Below, piece after piece: positions 1 through 8,319 of a stretch of DNA of 64,000 bases. Origin of the DNA: F22 sp963668535 (GTDB lineage: Bacteria > Bacteroidota > Bacteroidia > Bacteroidales > Bacteroidaceae); contig OY764867.1 in the NCBI GenBank assembly GCA_963668535.1, forward strand, positions 1,922,001 to 1,986,000, read 5' to 3'. Within the stretch, counting starts at the first letter, position 1; every line of letters starts with the position of its first letter. Under the pieces are notes generated by a model. It saw only the letters and a program-made list of their open reading frames with translations. It ran no database searches and was not told the DNA's origin. A program made the position numbers and the translations under genes.

Positions 1-41
1 GATGGATAATAGATGTTTCCTTTTTCTCAGAAATGGTGCGT

Positions 42-635
42 TTATATCCTATCTGCTCGTACCAGCCCATTCATCACGGCATATACGGTGAGCCCGGCAA
101 CGCTCTTGATGCCCAACTTATTGGTGATGTTCTTGCGGTGCGAAATTACGGTGGTGAGTGAGATGCATAGTTTATCGGCAATTTCTTTATTGATAAGCCC
201 ATGCACGACGAGCTGGAGCACTTCTATCTCGCGTTGCGATAGATCGGGATTTTCTTCTATTCCTACGGGGTGGGTGGTTTCGGGCGACTCTACACCAGCT
301 AAGAGTAAGGATAGGGCCACGCGGAGGCGACTACGTGCCATGCTGGTCTGCAAATAATGTGTGCCAGTGGGCATGGACAGGGGAGCGGTGCCTTGCATAA
401 GGATGATGCAGCGGTTTTGGCGTTGGTTGAAAAAGCTATTGAAGAGGGCATAGTATTGTGGGGTGACAAAATACCATTGGTACATATCGGGGGTGTCGTC
501 CATAAGGGCACCATAGTCGGTGAAGGGGCGGACGATGAGTTGCATGTCGTCGGCACAGGCTTCAAGCAATAGGTGCTTAAGGCCTTCGGCTTCTAGGGTG
601 TTGGGGGTGATAATAGCAATTTCGATGGTGTGCAT
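42..635 (-). CDS. LuxR-type HTH transcriptional regulator
   Basis: Probable DNA-binding transcription regulator of 197 aa. The C-terminal third is a clear LuxR/GerE helix-turn-helix (LSQREIEVLQLVVHGLINKE followed by ADKLCISLTTVISHRKNI). The N-terminal ~120 residues sit where a response-regulator receiver would, but I see neither the acidic pair after the first strand nor a phospho-acceptor Asp, so phosphorylation by a histidine kinase is doubtful. The reading frame is open for 64 more codons upstream, but those overlap the oxidoreductase gene; the ATG at 633-635 gives a sensible N-terminus (MHTIEIAIITPN). It starts 10 bp after the oxidoreductase stop, so the two are probably cotranscribed. 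Target genes cannot be told from the sequence. Confidence 0.8.
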   Translation of the reverse strand: MHTIEIAIITPNTLEAEGLKHLLLEACADDMQLIVRPFTDYGALMDDTPDMYQWYFVTPQYYALFNSFFNQRQNRCIILMQGTAPLSMPTGTHYLQTSMARSRLRVALSLLLAGVESPETTHPVGIEENPDLSQREIEVLQLVVHGLINKEIADKLCISLTTVISHRKNITNKLGIKSVAGLTVYAVMNGLVRADRI

Positions 636-645
636 GGGGATGGGG

Positions 646-2205
646 TTATATATTAAGTTGTTCTGCAATAGCTGTGGCACAGCGGATGCCGTCGATAGCG
701 GCACTGACGATACCACCTGCAAATCCTGCACCTTCACCACAGGGGTAGAGGCCAGAGAAGTCGGTGTGTTGTAAGGTGTCGTTGTCGCGCGGAATGCGCA
801 CTGGGGCGCTGGTGCGTGTTTCGACACCTATCATAAGGGCATTGTCGGTCAGGAAGCCGCGGGCACGCTGACCGAAGGCTTTGAAGCCTTCTTGGAGGCG
901 GGTGGTTACGAAATCGGGCATCCAGAAATGGAGTGGGGAACCGACGACGCCTGGACTGTAACTGCTTTCGGGTAGTTCGGCGTTGAGGCGGTTGTTGACA
1001 AAGTCGGCCATGCGCTGGGCTGGGGCACGCTGCGTCATACCGCCTTGAAGCCAAGCGGATTTTTCGAGTTCTTCTTGGTAGCGTAGCATGCACAAGGGGT
1101 CTTCAGCGTAGTGGCTGTTGACGTCTTCTGGGCGCAGTTCGACGACCATGCCGCTGTTGCTCCAGCGGCTACCTCGGCTACTGGAACTCATGCCGTTGAC
1201 GACTACTTGTTCGGGACCTGTGGCGGCGGGTACGACGACTCCGCCTGGGCACATGCAGAAGCTGTAGACACCTCGACCTTTGACTTGCTGAACCATGCTG
1301 TATTCGGCGGCTGGCAGGTACTTGCCTCGGCCTTCTTTATTGTGGTATTGTATCTGATCAATAAGGTGGGCGGGGTGCTCCAGACGTACCCCCACGGCGA
1401 TACCTTTGGCTTCGATGGGGATGGTGGTTTCGGCTAGGTAGCGGTACACGTCTCGGGCGCTATGGCCTGTGGCTAGGATGACGGGACCGTGGAGTTCCAT
1501 GCCTTGTTTGGTGGTGATACCTACGACTTCTTTTCCAGAGAATAGCAGGGTGTCCATGCACTGTTCGAAGTGTACTTCGCCGCCGCAATCGAGGATGGTT
1601 TGGCGCATGTTCTCGATAATGCGTGGGAGTTTATCGGTACCTAGGTGGGGGTGGGCGTCAACTAAGATGTCGGTGCTGGCGCCGTGTTGGCAGAAGACTT
1701 CTAGGACTTTCTTAGTAGAACCGCGTTTCTTGCTTCGGGTGTAGAGCTTACCATCTGAGAAGGCGCCTGCACCGCCTTCGCCAAAGCTGTAATTGCTTTC
1801 TGGATTGACGGTGTGGGTACGCGAGATTTGGGCCAAATCGAGCTTTCTGTCGCGCACGTTCTTGCCTCGTTCGATGACGATGGGTTTGATGCCCGCTTCG
1901 ATCAGTTCGAGGGCGGCAAAAAGTCCTGCGGGGCCAGCACCGACAACGATGGCTTGCTTGTCGCCCTGTACGGGACGGTAGTCAATAGGATCGTACATCT
2001 CGTCATGGGGCACTTCGTTGATATAACATCTCACCTTGAGGTTGATGTATATTTGGCGCTGACGAGCATCGACGCTTCGCTTGAGGATGCGTATGGACGT
2101 GAGTGTGCGTTCGTCCAAGCCTTTTTCGTCGATAAGGTATTGGCGTAGGTCTTGTGCGACGGCAGCCACTTTGGGCGTGACACGTAATTGAAATTCTTCT
2201 GTCAT
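646..2205 (-). CDS. FAD-dependent oxidoreductase (COG2509-like)
   Basis: Predicted cytosolic flavoprotein dehydrogenase of 519 aa. After an N-terminal ~90-residue domain comes a dinucleotide-binding motif (VVGAGPAGLFAALELIEAG) and then ERGKNVRDRK and SFGEGGAGAFSDGKLYTR, typical of the uncharacterised FAD dehydrogenase group COG2509. The C-terminus has a second flavin contact region (LYPCGEGAGFAGGIVSAAID). Its substrate is unknown. No membrane segment or signal peptide is seen. It lies 74 bp downstream of radA and 10 bp upstream of the LuxR-type regulator on the same strand, so it may be read from the radA promoter or from its own promoter, which I did not recognise. Family assignment is firm; function is not. 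Confidence 0.85.
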   Translation of the reverse strand: MTEEFQLRVTPKVAAVAQDLRQYLIDEKGLDERTLTSIRILKRSVDARQRQIYINLKVRCYINEVPHDEMYDPIDYRPVQGDKQAIVVGAGPAGLFAALELIEAGIKPIVIERGKNVRDRKLDLAQISRTHTVNPESNYSFGEGGAGAFSDGKLYTRSKKRGSTKKVLEVFCQHGASTDILVDAHPHLGTDKLPRIIENMRQTILDCGGEVHFEQCMDTLLFSGKEVVGITTKQGMELHGPVILATGHSARDVYRYLAETTIPIEAKGIAVGVRLEHPAHLIDQIQYHNKEGRGKYLPAAEYSMVQQVKGRGVYSFCMCPGGVVVPAATGPEQVVVNGMSSSSRGSRWSNSGMVVELRPEDVNSHYAEDPLCMLRYQEELEKSAWLQGGMTQRAPAQRMADFVNNRLNAELPESSYSPGVVGSPLHFWMPDFVTTRLQEGFKAFGQRARGFLTDNALMIGVETRTSAPVRIPRDNDTLQHTDFSGLYPCGEGAGFAGGIVSAAIDGIRCATAIAEQLNI

Positions 2206-2279
2206 ATATTGTTTTGTTATTTTCTTATTGAACCAAATAATGGTTGACTATCTGTTACTGCATCAAATGTGGTGATGGT

Positions 2280-3650
2280 TTAACCAAATACTTGGCGGAA
2301 TGCTTCCTCTACTTTGCGTACTGGAGTGAGTTTTATCGTGTATTTGCTGGGGTTGAGACCGTGCATGTTTTGGGCGGGAAGGATGAATTCGGTAAATCCT
2401 AGTTTCTCGGCTTCGCTGATGCGTTGTTCGATACGATTCACGGGACGAATCTCTCCGCTCAATCCGACTTCGCCTGCTAGACATACTTGTCCCATAATGC
2501 CTGTATCCATATTGCTGGATAGGATGGCACATATGACGGGTAGGTCGATGGCTGGGTCTTTGACTTTGATGCCTCCTGCGATGTTGAGGAAGACGTCTTT
2601 TTGCCCTAATTTAAAGCCGACGCGTTTTTCAAGGACGGCTAGAAGCATATTCATGCGGCGGATGTCGAAACCAGTGGCTGAGCGTTGTGGATTGCCATAT
2701 ACGGCGGTGCTCACAAGGGCTTGGGTTTCGATAAGGAAAGGGCGCACGCCTTCGACTGCGGCAGCGATGGCTACTCCACTCAAACCTTCGTGGTCGGTGC
2801 TAAGTAGCAGCTCTGAGGGATTTTGGACGCAGCGGAGACCTTCTTGGCGCATCTCGTAGATTCCAAGTTCGTCGGTGCTGCCGAAACGGTTTTTGATGCC
2901 ACGAAGGATGCGGTAGATATGGTGTTGGTCGCCTTCAAATTGGAGGACGGTGTCGACGATGTGTTCCAATACTTTTGGGCCAGCTATGCTACCTTCTTTA
3001 TTAATGTGTCCGATGAGGATTACGGGGAGTTGGCGCTCTTTGGCAAAACGTAGGATGGCGGCGGAGCATTCACGTACTTGGCTGATGCTACCGGCACTCG
3101 ATTCTAGGAGTTCGCTGCTGATGGTTTGGATGGAGTCGATCACGACCATATCGGGTTCTACTTGTTTGATCTGTAGGAAGATTTGTTCTAGGGCCGTCTC
3201 GCAGAGGACGATGAGTTCTTTGGAGCCGGGGTGGATGCGCTCGGCACGCATCTTTAGTTGTCGGGCGCTTTCTTCGCCACTGACGTATAGGATGCGTTTG
3301 TTGGGGATGTTGAGGACGGTCTGTAATACTAGGGTACTCTTGCCTATGCCTGGTTCTCCTCCTAGTAGGACGAGCGAGCCGATGACTAGCCCACCTCCAA
3401 GTACGCGGTTGAGTTCTTCATCTTGAAGGTCGATACGGATTTCTTCGCCTTCAGTGATGTCTTCAATGCGCATGGCTTGACTGGGTGGCAGGTCGGTATT
3501 GCCTGTCACTTCACGTTGGGTGTTGTGTGGACGGATGATTTCTTCTACAAAGGTGTTCCATTGGTTGCAACTGGGGCATTTGCCCATCCATTTGGGACTG
3601 TCGTAGCCGCAGTTGCTGCACACATACACGCGTTTTTCTTTTTTTGCCAT
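2280..3650 (-). CDS. radA: DNA repair protein RadA
   Basis: RadA/Sms, a RecA-related ATPase that promotes branch migration during recombinational repair, 456 aa. The N-terminus has a four-Cys zinc finger (CSNCGYDSPKWMGKCPSC), followed by a Walker A motif (GGEPGIGKSTL), the RadA-specific KNRFG motif (IKNRFGSTDELGIYEM) and a C-terminal Lon-protease-like domain. The frame extends 49 codons further upstream through a terminator and promoter; the ATG at 3648-3650, giving MAKKEKRVYVCS, matches the family start. A TATCTTTG -7 element lies 30 bp upstream. The FAD oxidoreductase follows on the same strand. Confidence 0.95.
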   Translation of the reverse strand: MAKKEKRVYVCSNCGYDSPKWMGKCPSCNQWNTFVEEIIRPHNTQREVTGNTDLPPSQAMRIEDITEGEEIRIDLQDEELNRVLGGGLVIGSLVLLGGEPGIGKSTLVLQTVLNIPNKRILYVSGEESARQLKMRAERIHPGSKELIVLCETALEQIFLQIKQVEPDMVVIDSIQTISSELLESSAGSISQVRECSAAILRFAKERQLPVILIGHINKEGSIAGPKVLEHIVDTVLQFEGDQHHIYRILRGIKNRFGSTDELGIYEMRQEGLRCVQNPSELLLSTDHEGLSGVAIAAAVEGVRPFLIETQALVSTAVYGNPQRSATGFDIRRMNMLLAVLEKRVGFKLGQKDVFLNIAGGIKVKDPAIDLPVICAILSSNMDTGIMGQVCLAGEVGLSGEIRPVNRIEQRISEAEKLGFTEFILPAQNMHGLNPSKYTIKLTPVRKVEEAFRQVFG

Positions 3651-3679
3651 AGCTATTGGGATAAATGATGAACTCTGGG

Positions 3680-3687
3680 CAAAGATA
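3680..3687 (-). promoter_or_regulatory. Promoter -7 element for radA
   Basis: On the minus strand the bases read TATCTTTG, a full match to the Bacteroidota TAnnTTTG element, 30 bp before the radA ATG. It sits immediately downstream of the fadL-type gene's terminator, so radA is probably a separate transcription unit. Confidence 0.7.
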
Positions 3688-3700
3688 CGAAAAAAAAGAA

Positions 3701-3738
3701 TAGAGGATGTTTTATGTCGACACATAAAACATCCTCTA
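3701..3738 (-). terminator. Rho-independent terminator after the FadL-type gene
   Basis: A perfect 17-bp stem (arms 3701-3717 and 3722-3738) with a 4-nt loop. On the minus strand it is followed by a T-rich tract (ATTCTTTTTTTCG). It lies 62 bp past the stop of the FadL-type gene. Confidence 0.85.
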
Positions 3739-3800
3739 CCGTTATGGGTTATGAAGTGTTCTGACTGAGAGAGATAAGTCAGAATATTTTTGACCAATGA

Positions 3801-5183
3801 TTAGAATACGAATTCTGCACCAAAACCAAATACTTTATTGGTACGAGAATAGGTGTTTTCTGTTTGGTATGTAGTCATTCCCGTATAATCATCGTAGAAG
3901 CTTTGCATATAGCCGATGTTGAATGCTACTGCATCGTTCATCTTAATGCGACCACCAAAACCAATTGAGTAGCTATCGCAAGAGAATGAAGTGTCTCTTT
4001 GATATCCATCGCTTAGACCATAGTTGGTGTTTTGGTAGCCTGCACTGAGGGTGATGCGATCAGTGATGTCCCATTCTGCACCTGCCAACCATTCGATTGT
4101 ACCGTGAGTAAGGAGTTTTTGCTTGTCATCTGCCATACCTGCGTCTTTGTCGAAGTAGTAGTGGTAACCTGCACTGACGTGTACGGTAGGGATGATTTCG
4201 TAACGTGCTCCTAGAGTTAGGATGGCTGGAATATCGCTTGGGGTATTGACGCCATCGTCGTATGATGCTAATAGGTCTTTTAGTTTAGCACTCTCTTGGT
4301 ATAGAATATTTGCACGAAGAGGGGAGTTGCTTTTGTTCTCAATGTTGAGGTTGGTCATGAACTCATACTTTGCTGCAAAGTTCCATTTGCCAAAACTAGC
4401 ATCTACACCGATGATGGGTGTTACACCCCATCCGCTTTGGTCTACGTCTAGCGCAACGTCTGCTAGTTGACTACCTGGAAGGCCTAGGGCTTTTGTTTGA
4501 GCTTGAACTGCTGGGTCGGTAGCATTGACTAGGATAGATCCCTTTTGACTACCAAAGAAGAAGTTCATGCGGCCACCACCATATACGGATAACCAATCGT
4601 TGATTTGGTATGTGATACCAAATTGACCACCAAGGATATATTGTGTGCCTTTCATGTCCATATCTACATCATATTGTGAAGGATTGAGTTGTAGACGGGT
4701 GTCTCCACCTAGAGGTAGGTTAGCAAATGTACTGACAACAAGTGTTTGGAACATTGGAAGTCCGTCACTAAAAGAAGCTTTACCTCCACCACTTGTGAAA
4801 CCTAACATTCCTGAGAAAGTAAGCTTGTCTTGTTTGTATGCTGCCATGATTGTTGGGATGACTGGTGCTGATGCATCGCCTTCAAAATCCATTTTTTTAG
4901 ACGTGTCGCCGTCTAAGTTCCAACCATAATTTAATAGGCGTGAGTTGGCATCTCGTGTTTGAAATGCACTTTGGTTATCAATAGATAAGAAAAAACCATC
5001 GTGAGGTAGGAAAGATAGTCCTGCTGGGTTGTAGTAAACAGAATAAATATCTGTTGATGCATCTCTAGCCATCATACGCAAGAAAGATGCACTTTGATTT
5101 GAATTAGTGAGTAGTCCACCTGCGTGGATGCTGCTTACTGCAACAAAAATGGCCGCAATGGCAGCCATGAAAAATCTTTTCAT
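3801..5183 (-). CDS. FadL/OmpP1/TodX-family outer-membrane protein
   Basis: Probable outer-membrane channel for hydrophobic compounds, 460 aa. A signal peptide (MKRFFMAAIAAIFVAVSSIHA) is followed by the family's N-terminal pattern: SASFLRMMARDASTDIYSVY, then NPAGLSFLPHDGF. Alternating hydrophobic strands run to a C-terminal Phe (FGFGAEFVF), as expected for a BAM-assembled beta barrel. The length fits the FadL family (about 420-480 aa). It appears to be monocistronic, with a TATCTTTG promoter 28 bp upstream and a strong terminator downstream. The actual substrate (fatty acid, aromatic or other) cannot be told. Confidence 0.88.
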   Translation of the reverse strand: MKRFFMAAIAAIFVAVSSIHAGGLLTNSNQSASFLRMMARDASTDIYSVYYNPAGLSFLPHDGFFLSIDNQSAFQTRDANSRLLNYGWNLDGDTSKKMDFEGDASAPVIPTIMAAYKQDKLTFSGMLGFTSGGGKASFSDGLPMFQTLVVSTFANLPLGGDTRLQLNPSQYDVDMDMKGTQYILGGQFGITYQINDWLSVYGGGRMNFFFGSQKGSILVNATDPAVQAQTKALGLPGSQLADVALDVDQSGWGVTPIIGVDASFGKWNFAAKYEFMTNLNIENKSNSPLRANILYQESAKLKDLLASYDDGVNTPSDIPAILTLGARYEIIPTVHVSAGYHYYFDKDAGMADDKQKLLTHGTIEWLAGAEWDITDRITLSAGYQNTNYGLSDGYQRDTSFSCDSYSIGFGGRIKMNDAVAFNIGYMQSFYDDYTGMTTYQTENTYSRTNKVFGFGAEFVF

Positions 5184-5210
5184 ACTTTTTATTATTGATT
5201 AATATGGCCG

Positions 5211-5218
5211 CAAAGATA
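5211..5218 (-). promoter_or_regulatory. Promoter -7 element for the FadL-type gene
   Basis: The minus strand reads TATCTTTG, a full TAnnTTTG match, 28 bp before the start codon at 5183. Confidence 0.65.
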
Positions 5219-5349
5219 GAGCAAAATGATCCATCTTCCAAATGTTTTGTTTCAAATCGAACTAAAAAAATACACGATTCGTTGATATGTGTGCAATAAA
5301 ATTAGAGTGAAAAGTCCATAAATAAATAGGTTGGTTCAAAATTAGTTGC

Positions 5350-5357
5350 TACCTTTA
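5350..5357 (+). promoter_or_regulatory. Possible promoter for the DUF4468-VOC gene
   Basis: TACCTTTA differs from TAnnTTTG at the last base. It lies about 41 bp before the ATG at 5399, and a TTGG (5331-5334) lies at roughly -33 spacing. A weak call. Confidence 0.35.
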
Positions 5358-5398
5358 CCAAATCATTTTTTTAGTTGTAATCTTAAAAATACGTGTAT

Positions 5399-6475
5399 AT
5401 GAAAGCTATATTTCGTCTGAAATCGCTGGTTTTGATCGCTTTCCTTGCGATCTCTACGGCGTTATCTGCACAAAGTAATAATGATTATTCGGCTTATATG
5501 CAAGGAGCTGTGCCGATGGTTGATGGAAAAGTTGTGTTTGAAAAGAAATTGCCAACTCATGGGCTGTCGGCTGAGCAGTTATGGAAGACGTTGACCACGT
5601 GGGTGGAGCAACGAATGGCGAGAAATGAGAATACTAGTCGCGTGGCGTATAGCAATGTCGATAAAGGTATGATTGCTGCCATGGGTGAAGAGTATCTAAT
5701 CTTTCAATCAAATGCTTTATCGCTCGATCGTGCGATGATGAAGTATTTATTGACTATCAATGTGCAGGAAAATGATTGTCGCATGACGGTGAGTCGCATC
5801 ACATATGATTATGAAGATGCGCATCTTATGGCTGAACAACAAATTACGGATTCGGCTGCTCTGTATAAACATGGTACGAAGTTGCGTCGTAGATTACGTA
5901 AATTTCGTGTACATACTATAGATCTAGCTAATAGCTTGTTTGACGAAGCGGAAGTTGCTTTGAATAAAGTGGCGGTAGATATGCTGGATAAAAACACTCC
6001 AAAGGCTGTTGTGGCTACTACACAAGGTGTGAACAATACCTCTTCACGCCCTAGCCAAATTGGTACATCAAAGACAGGGGTGCCTGTTCAAGTTGAGCAA
6101 ACTACAGTGGTTTCAGTATCTAGTATAGTGGTGCCATTGGGGTATAGTATTATGGTTAGGGATATGGCTAAGAGTGTTGCGTTTTATACAACGAATTTTG
6201 GATTGAAAATGCAATCTAGTTTTACATCTCCTGATGGACAATATAAGATGTGTCAGTTATCTTTTCAAAATAGTGCTTTTACTTTACAATTGATTCAGAA
6301 AAAGGGACAAGTAATAGCTGCATCAGATAATGGAGTTACTTTGCTTTGGAAGGCTGGTAGTTATAAACGTTTGTCTAAACGCCTTGTGGAATCTGGGGTG
6401 ATAAAAGCACCTGTCGATGAGGCGAGCTTTACTGTGGTGGACCCTGATGGGTATAAAGTACAGGTGATGAAGTAG
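5399..6475 (+). CDS. Secreted DUF4468-like protein fused to a VOC domain
   Basis: A 358-aa exported protein of unknown function. The start ATG at 5399 gives a clean signal peptide (MKAIFRLKSLVLIAFLAIS, cleavage likely after ALSA); a GTG two codons upstream is less likely. Residues ~25-170 resemble the DUF4468 domain common in secreted Bacteroidota proteins (VDGKVVFEKKLPTHGLSAEQ). After a Thr/Ser/Val-rich linker, residues ~240-358 look like a glyoxalase/bleomycin-resistance (VOC) domain (MVRDMAKSVAFYTTNFGLKM ... VDPDGYKVQVMK). The usual His/Glu metal ligands of VOC enzymes are not apparent, which suggests a binding module rather than an enzyme. It is followed by a strong terminator. Domain assignments are by eye. 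Confidence 0.7.
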   Translation: MKAIFRLKSLVLIAFLAISTALSAQSNNDYSAYMQGAVPMVDGKVVFEKKLPTHGLSAEQLWKTLTTWVEQRMARNENTSRVAYSNVDKGMIAAMGEEYLIFQSNALSLDRAMMKYLLTINVQENDCRMTVSRITYDYEDAHLMAEQQITDSAALYKHGTKLRRRLRKFRVHTIDLANSLFDEAEVALNKVAVDMLDKNTPKAVVATTQGVNNTSSRPSQIGTSKTGVPVQVEQTTVVSVSSIVVPLGYSIMVRDMAKSVAFYTTNFGLKMQSSFTSPDGQYKMCQLSFQNSAFTLQLIQKKGQVIAASDNGVTLLWKAGSYKRLSKRLVESGVIKAPVDEASFTVVDPDGYKVQVMK

Positions 6476-6505
6476 AATATTCCAAATAGTTATATGTGAG
6501 TATAG

Positions 6506-6541
6506 AAATAGCAGATGCGATGGACGCATCTGCTATTTTTT
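6506..6541. terminator. Terminator between convergent genes
   Basis: A 14-bp perfect stem (6506-6519 and 6525-6538) with loop ATGGA, followed on the plus strand by a T run to 6541. It ends the DUF4468-VOC gene and may also stop the convergent flippase transcript, although the T tract is weaker on the minus strand. Confidence 0.85.
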
Positions 6542-6561
6542 ATGAGGTGTCATTGAATGAA

Positions 6562-8091
6562 TTATCTCTTATGGAATCGTGACTTTAGTTTATCTATGGC
6601 CACGGCTCTATCTTCTGGAAAGAGTCCTATAAAATATATGATAGGGAGATAGCACAGTACAAATGCTGCTCCCATACATAGGAAACGTATCCATCCTGGT
6701 GACATGTAGTGTGTGATTATCAGTGGGGCTATGCATGCTAAAAAAACAACTAATACCATGCGGGATACTAAAGTGCTAATGAATTGATATATATTGATCT
6801 GTAGGTCTTTGGCCATATGCCATTGCCACATAAAAGTGTTGGCCACCCAAAATATGAGAGCGGCAGCTCGGGTAACCACGACATCTACATGCAGATAAAG
6901 TAGTATATAGGTCACTACGACTATGGGCAATGTGCTTAGTGCAGTGAGTATTTGTGGCTTTTTGACTTTGCCTGTGGCTTGTCTGAAATAGACGGAAGAA
7001 TTGGAAAATAAACTGATGCTTGCTTGAACAAGGGCAACGTAAATCAATGGAACAGTGTATGGAGGAACTTGCTTTAACCAAGCTTTCAGGATAAATGGAA
7101 GGTCTGCAGCTAAAGGAATTGCAAAAAAGAAAAATAGATACTGTCCATATAGTGCGGCTTTGCGTACAAGCACTTTACAATCGTCTAAATTATTGGCTGC
7201 GTAGCTTTTTATTATTTGTGGATTGACGGCTATCATCATGGTAGAAGTAAATCTAGAAACATTGGCTACGACTTGTGTCACAATGCCGTTTGCGGCGTTT
7301 ATAACGGTACCTAAGAACATATTGAGCACTATGTTGACGCCGTTTTTACACATGGTGTCTGAAAAACTTCCTACGAGATTCCAACCACTAAATGATAGGA
7401 TTTCTTTAAATACTTTTTTGTCAAACCATCTTTGTATTCTGCATTCTTTAAATTGTTTGTGACTATATACTACAGGAAATAGTGCAGAGATGATTCCTGT
7501 AAATGTGAATAGGCTATAGTACAATAGAAGCTTGTCGCCAGCAACAAATTGAATGACTACAACGACAGCTAGTTTACTCAAAACTTCAAAGATGCTGAAG
7601 TAGGCGTAAACGCCCATGCGTTCATGAGCTATGACCATGGCGGAGTAGGGGGCATTGCTGATGGTCAGTAGAATAGGGGCACAGGACATGAGCAATAGTA
7701 TGCGAGCGGTTGCTATTCTTTCTGGGGCTATGACTAGTTTGTTGTTGATCATCCAAAGTCCCCCTACAATGAGAATGAGTACGATGATTATCGCAAATAG
7801 TACATTGGTATAAAATGCTGTTGAGAAAGTATGTTTTAATTCTTTCGTATTGCCTTTACCTAACATGTAAGTTAGAAAACGTTCGGTGCTTACTAGTAAA
7901 GATTGGTTTAAGAAAGAGAGCATTGCAGTGACCCCAGTGACCAAATTAACCAGACCGAAATCATCAACACCGAGTACATTTAAGACGATGCGAGATGTGT
8001 ACAATGATACTACGATGACTAGGATCATACGAATATAGAGCATCAGGGTGTTTTTTACGATGCGTTTATGGTTGCTTGTTTGTTCGTCCAT
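6562..8091 (-). CDS. Polysaccharide flippase (Wzx/PST-like)
   Basis: An integral inner-membrane protein of 509 aa with about 12-14 hydrophobic segments, of the polysaccharide transporter/MATE-like superfamily that flips undecaprenyl-linked oligosaccharides. The N-terminus (NTLMLYIRMILVIVVSLYTS, then RIVLNVLGVDDFGLVNLVTG) is typical of the group. It is monocistronic here, with a TATATTTG promoter 38 bp upstream, and stands about 9 kb away from the exopolysaccharide operon (17.4-25.8 kb), which lacks a flippase of its own. Whether it serves that operon, O-antigen or another glycan cannot be decided. Confidence 0.85.
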   Translation of the reverse strand: MDEQTSNHKRIVKNTLMLYIRMILVIVVSLYTSRIVLNVLGVDDFGLVNLVTGVTAMLSFLNQSLLVSTERFLTYMLGKGNTKELKHTFSTAFYTNVLFAIIIVLILIVGGLWMINNKLVIAPERIATARILLLMSCAPILLTISNAPYSAMVIAHERMGVYAYFSIFEVLSKLAVVVVIQFVAGDKLLLYYSLFTFTGIISALFPVVYSHKQFKECRIQRWFDKKVFKEILSFSGWNLVGSFSDTMCKNGVNIVLNMFLGTVINAANGIVTQVVANVSRFTSTMMIAVNPQIIKSYAANNLDDCKVLVRKAALYGQYLFFFFAIPLAADLPFILKAWLKQVPPYTVPLIYVALVQASISLFSNSSVYFRQATGKVKKPQILTALSTLPIVVVTYILLYLHVDVVVTRAAALIFWVANTFMWQWHMAKDLQINIYQFISTLVSRMVLVVFLACIAPLIITHYMSPGWIRFLCMGAAFVLCYLPIIYFIGLFPEDRAVAIDKLKSRFHKR

Positions 8092-8128
8092 AAATAGAAT
8101 TGACTTTATGAATAAATGTATTTGCCAA

Positions 8129-8136
8129 CAAATATA
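8129..8136 (-). promoter_or_regulatory. Promoter -7 element for the flippase gene
   Basis: The minus strand reads TATATTTG (TAnnTTTG), 38 bp before the start codon at 8091. Confidence 0.55.
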
Positions 8137-8289
8137 ATCAATTTGTTTCTCTTTTTTATGATTGGAACTGTATTAGTTTTTGTTTATATCGGTAGATAAG
8201 TTACGACGAGGGGTATAAACATTTGTTGTTTTTTCGAGAATGTATCGTAAAAAGTTATTATTATTCTCTTTGGTCTTGCACGTTTTCCT

Positions 8290-8297
8290 TATCTTTG
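8290..8297 (+). promoter_or_regulatory. Promoter -7 element for the amidase gene
   Basis: TATCTTTG lies 22 bp before the first ATG at 8320. A TTTG at 8269-8272 could serve as the -33 element. Confidence 0.65.
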
Positions 8298-8319
8298 CGC
8301 TGTATTCAGTACCATATAT

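Noticed and set aside
1111..1437. Long open frame opposite the FAD oxidoreductase gene
   Set aside because: It is antisense to strongly conserved coding sequence and owes its length to the third-position bias of the real gene; no family resemblance.
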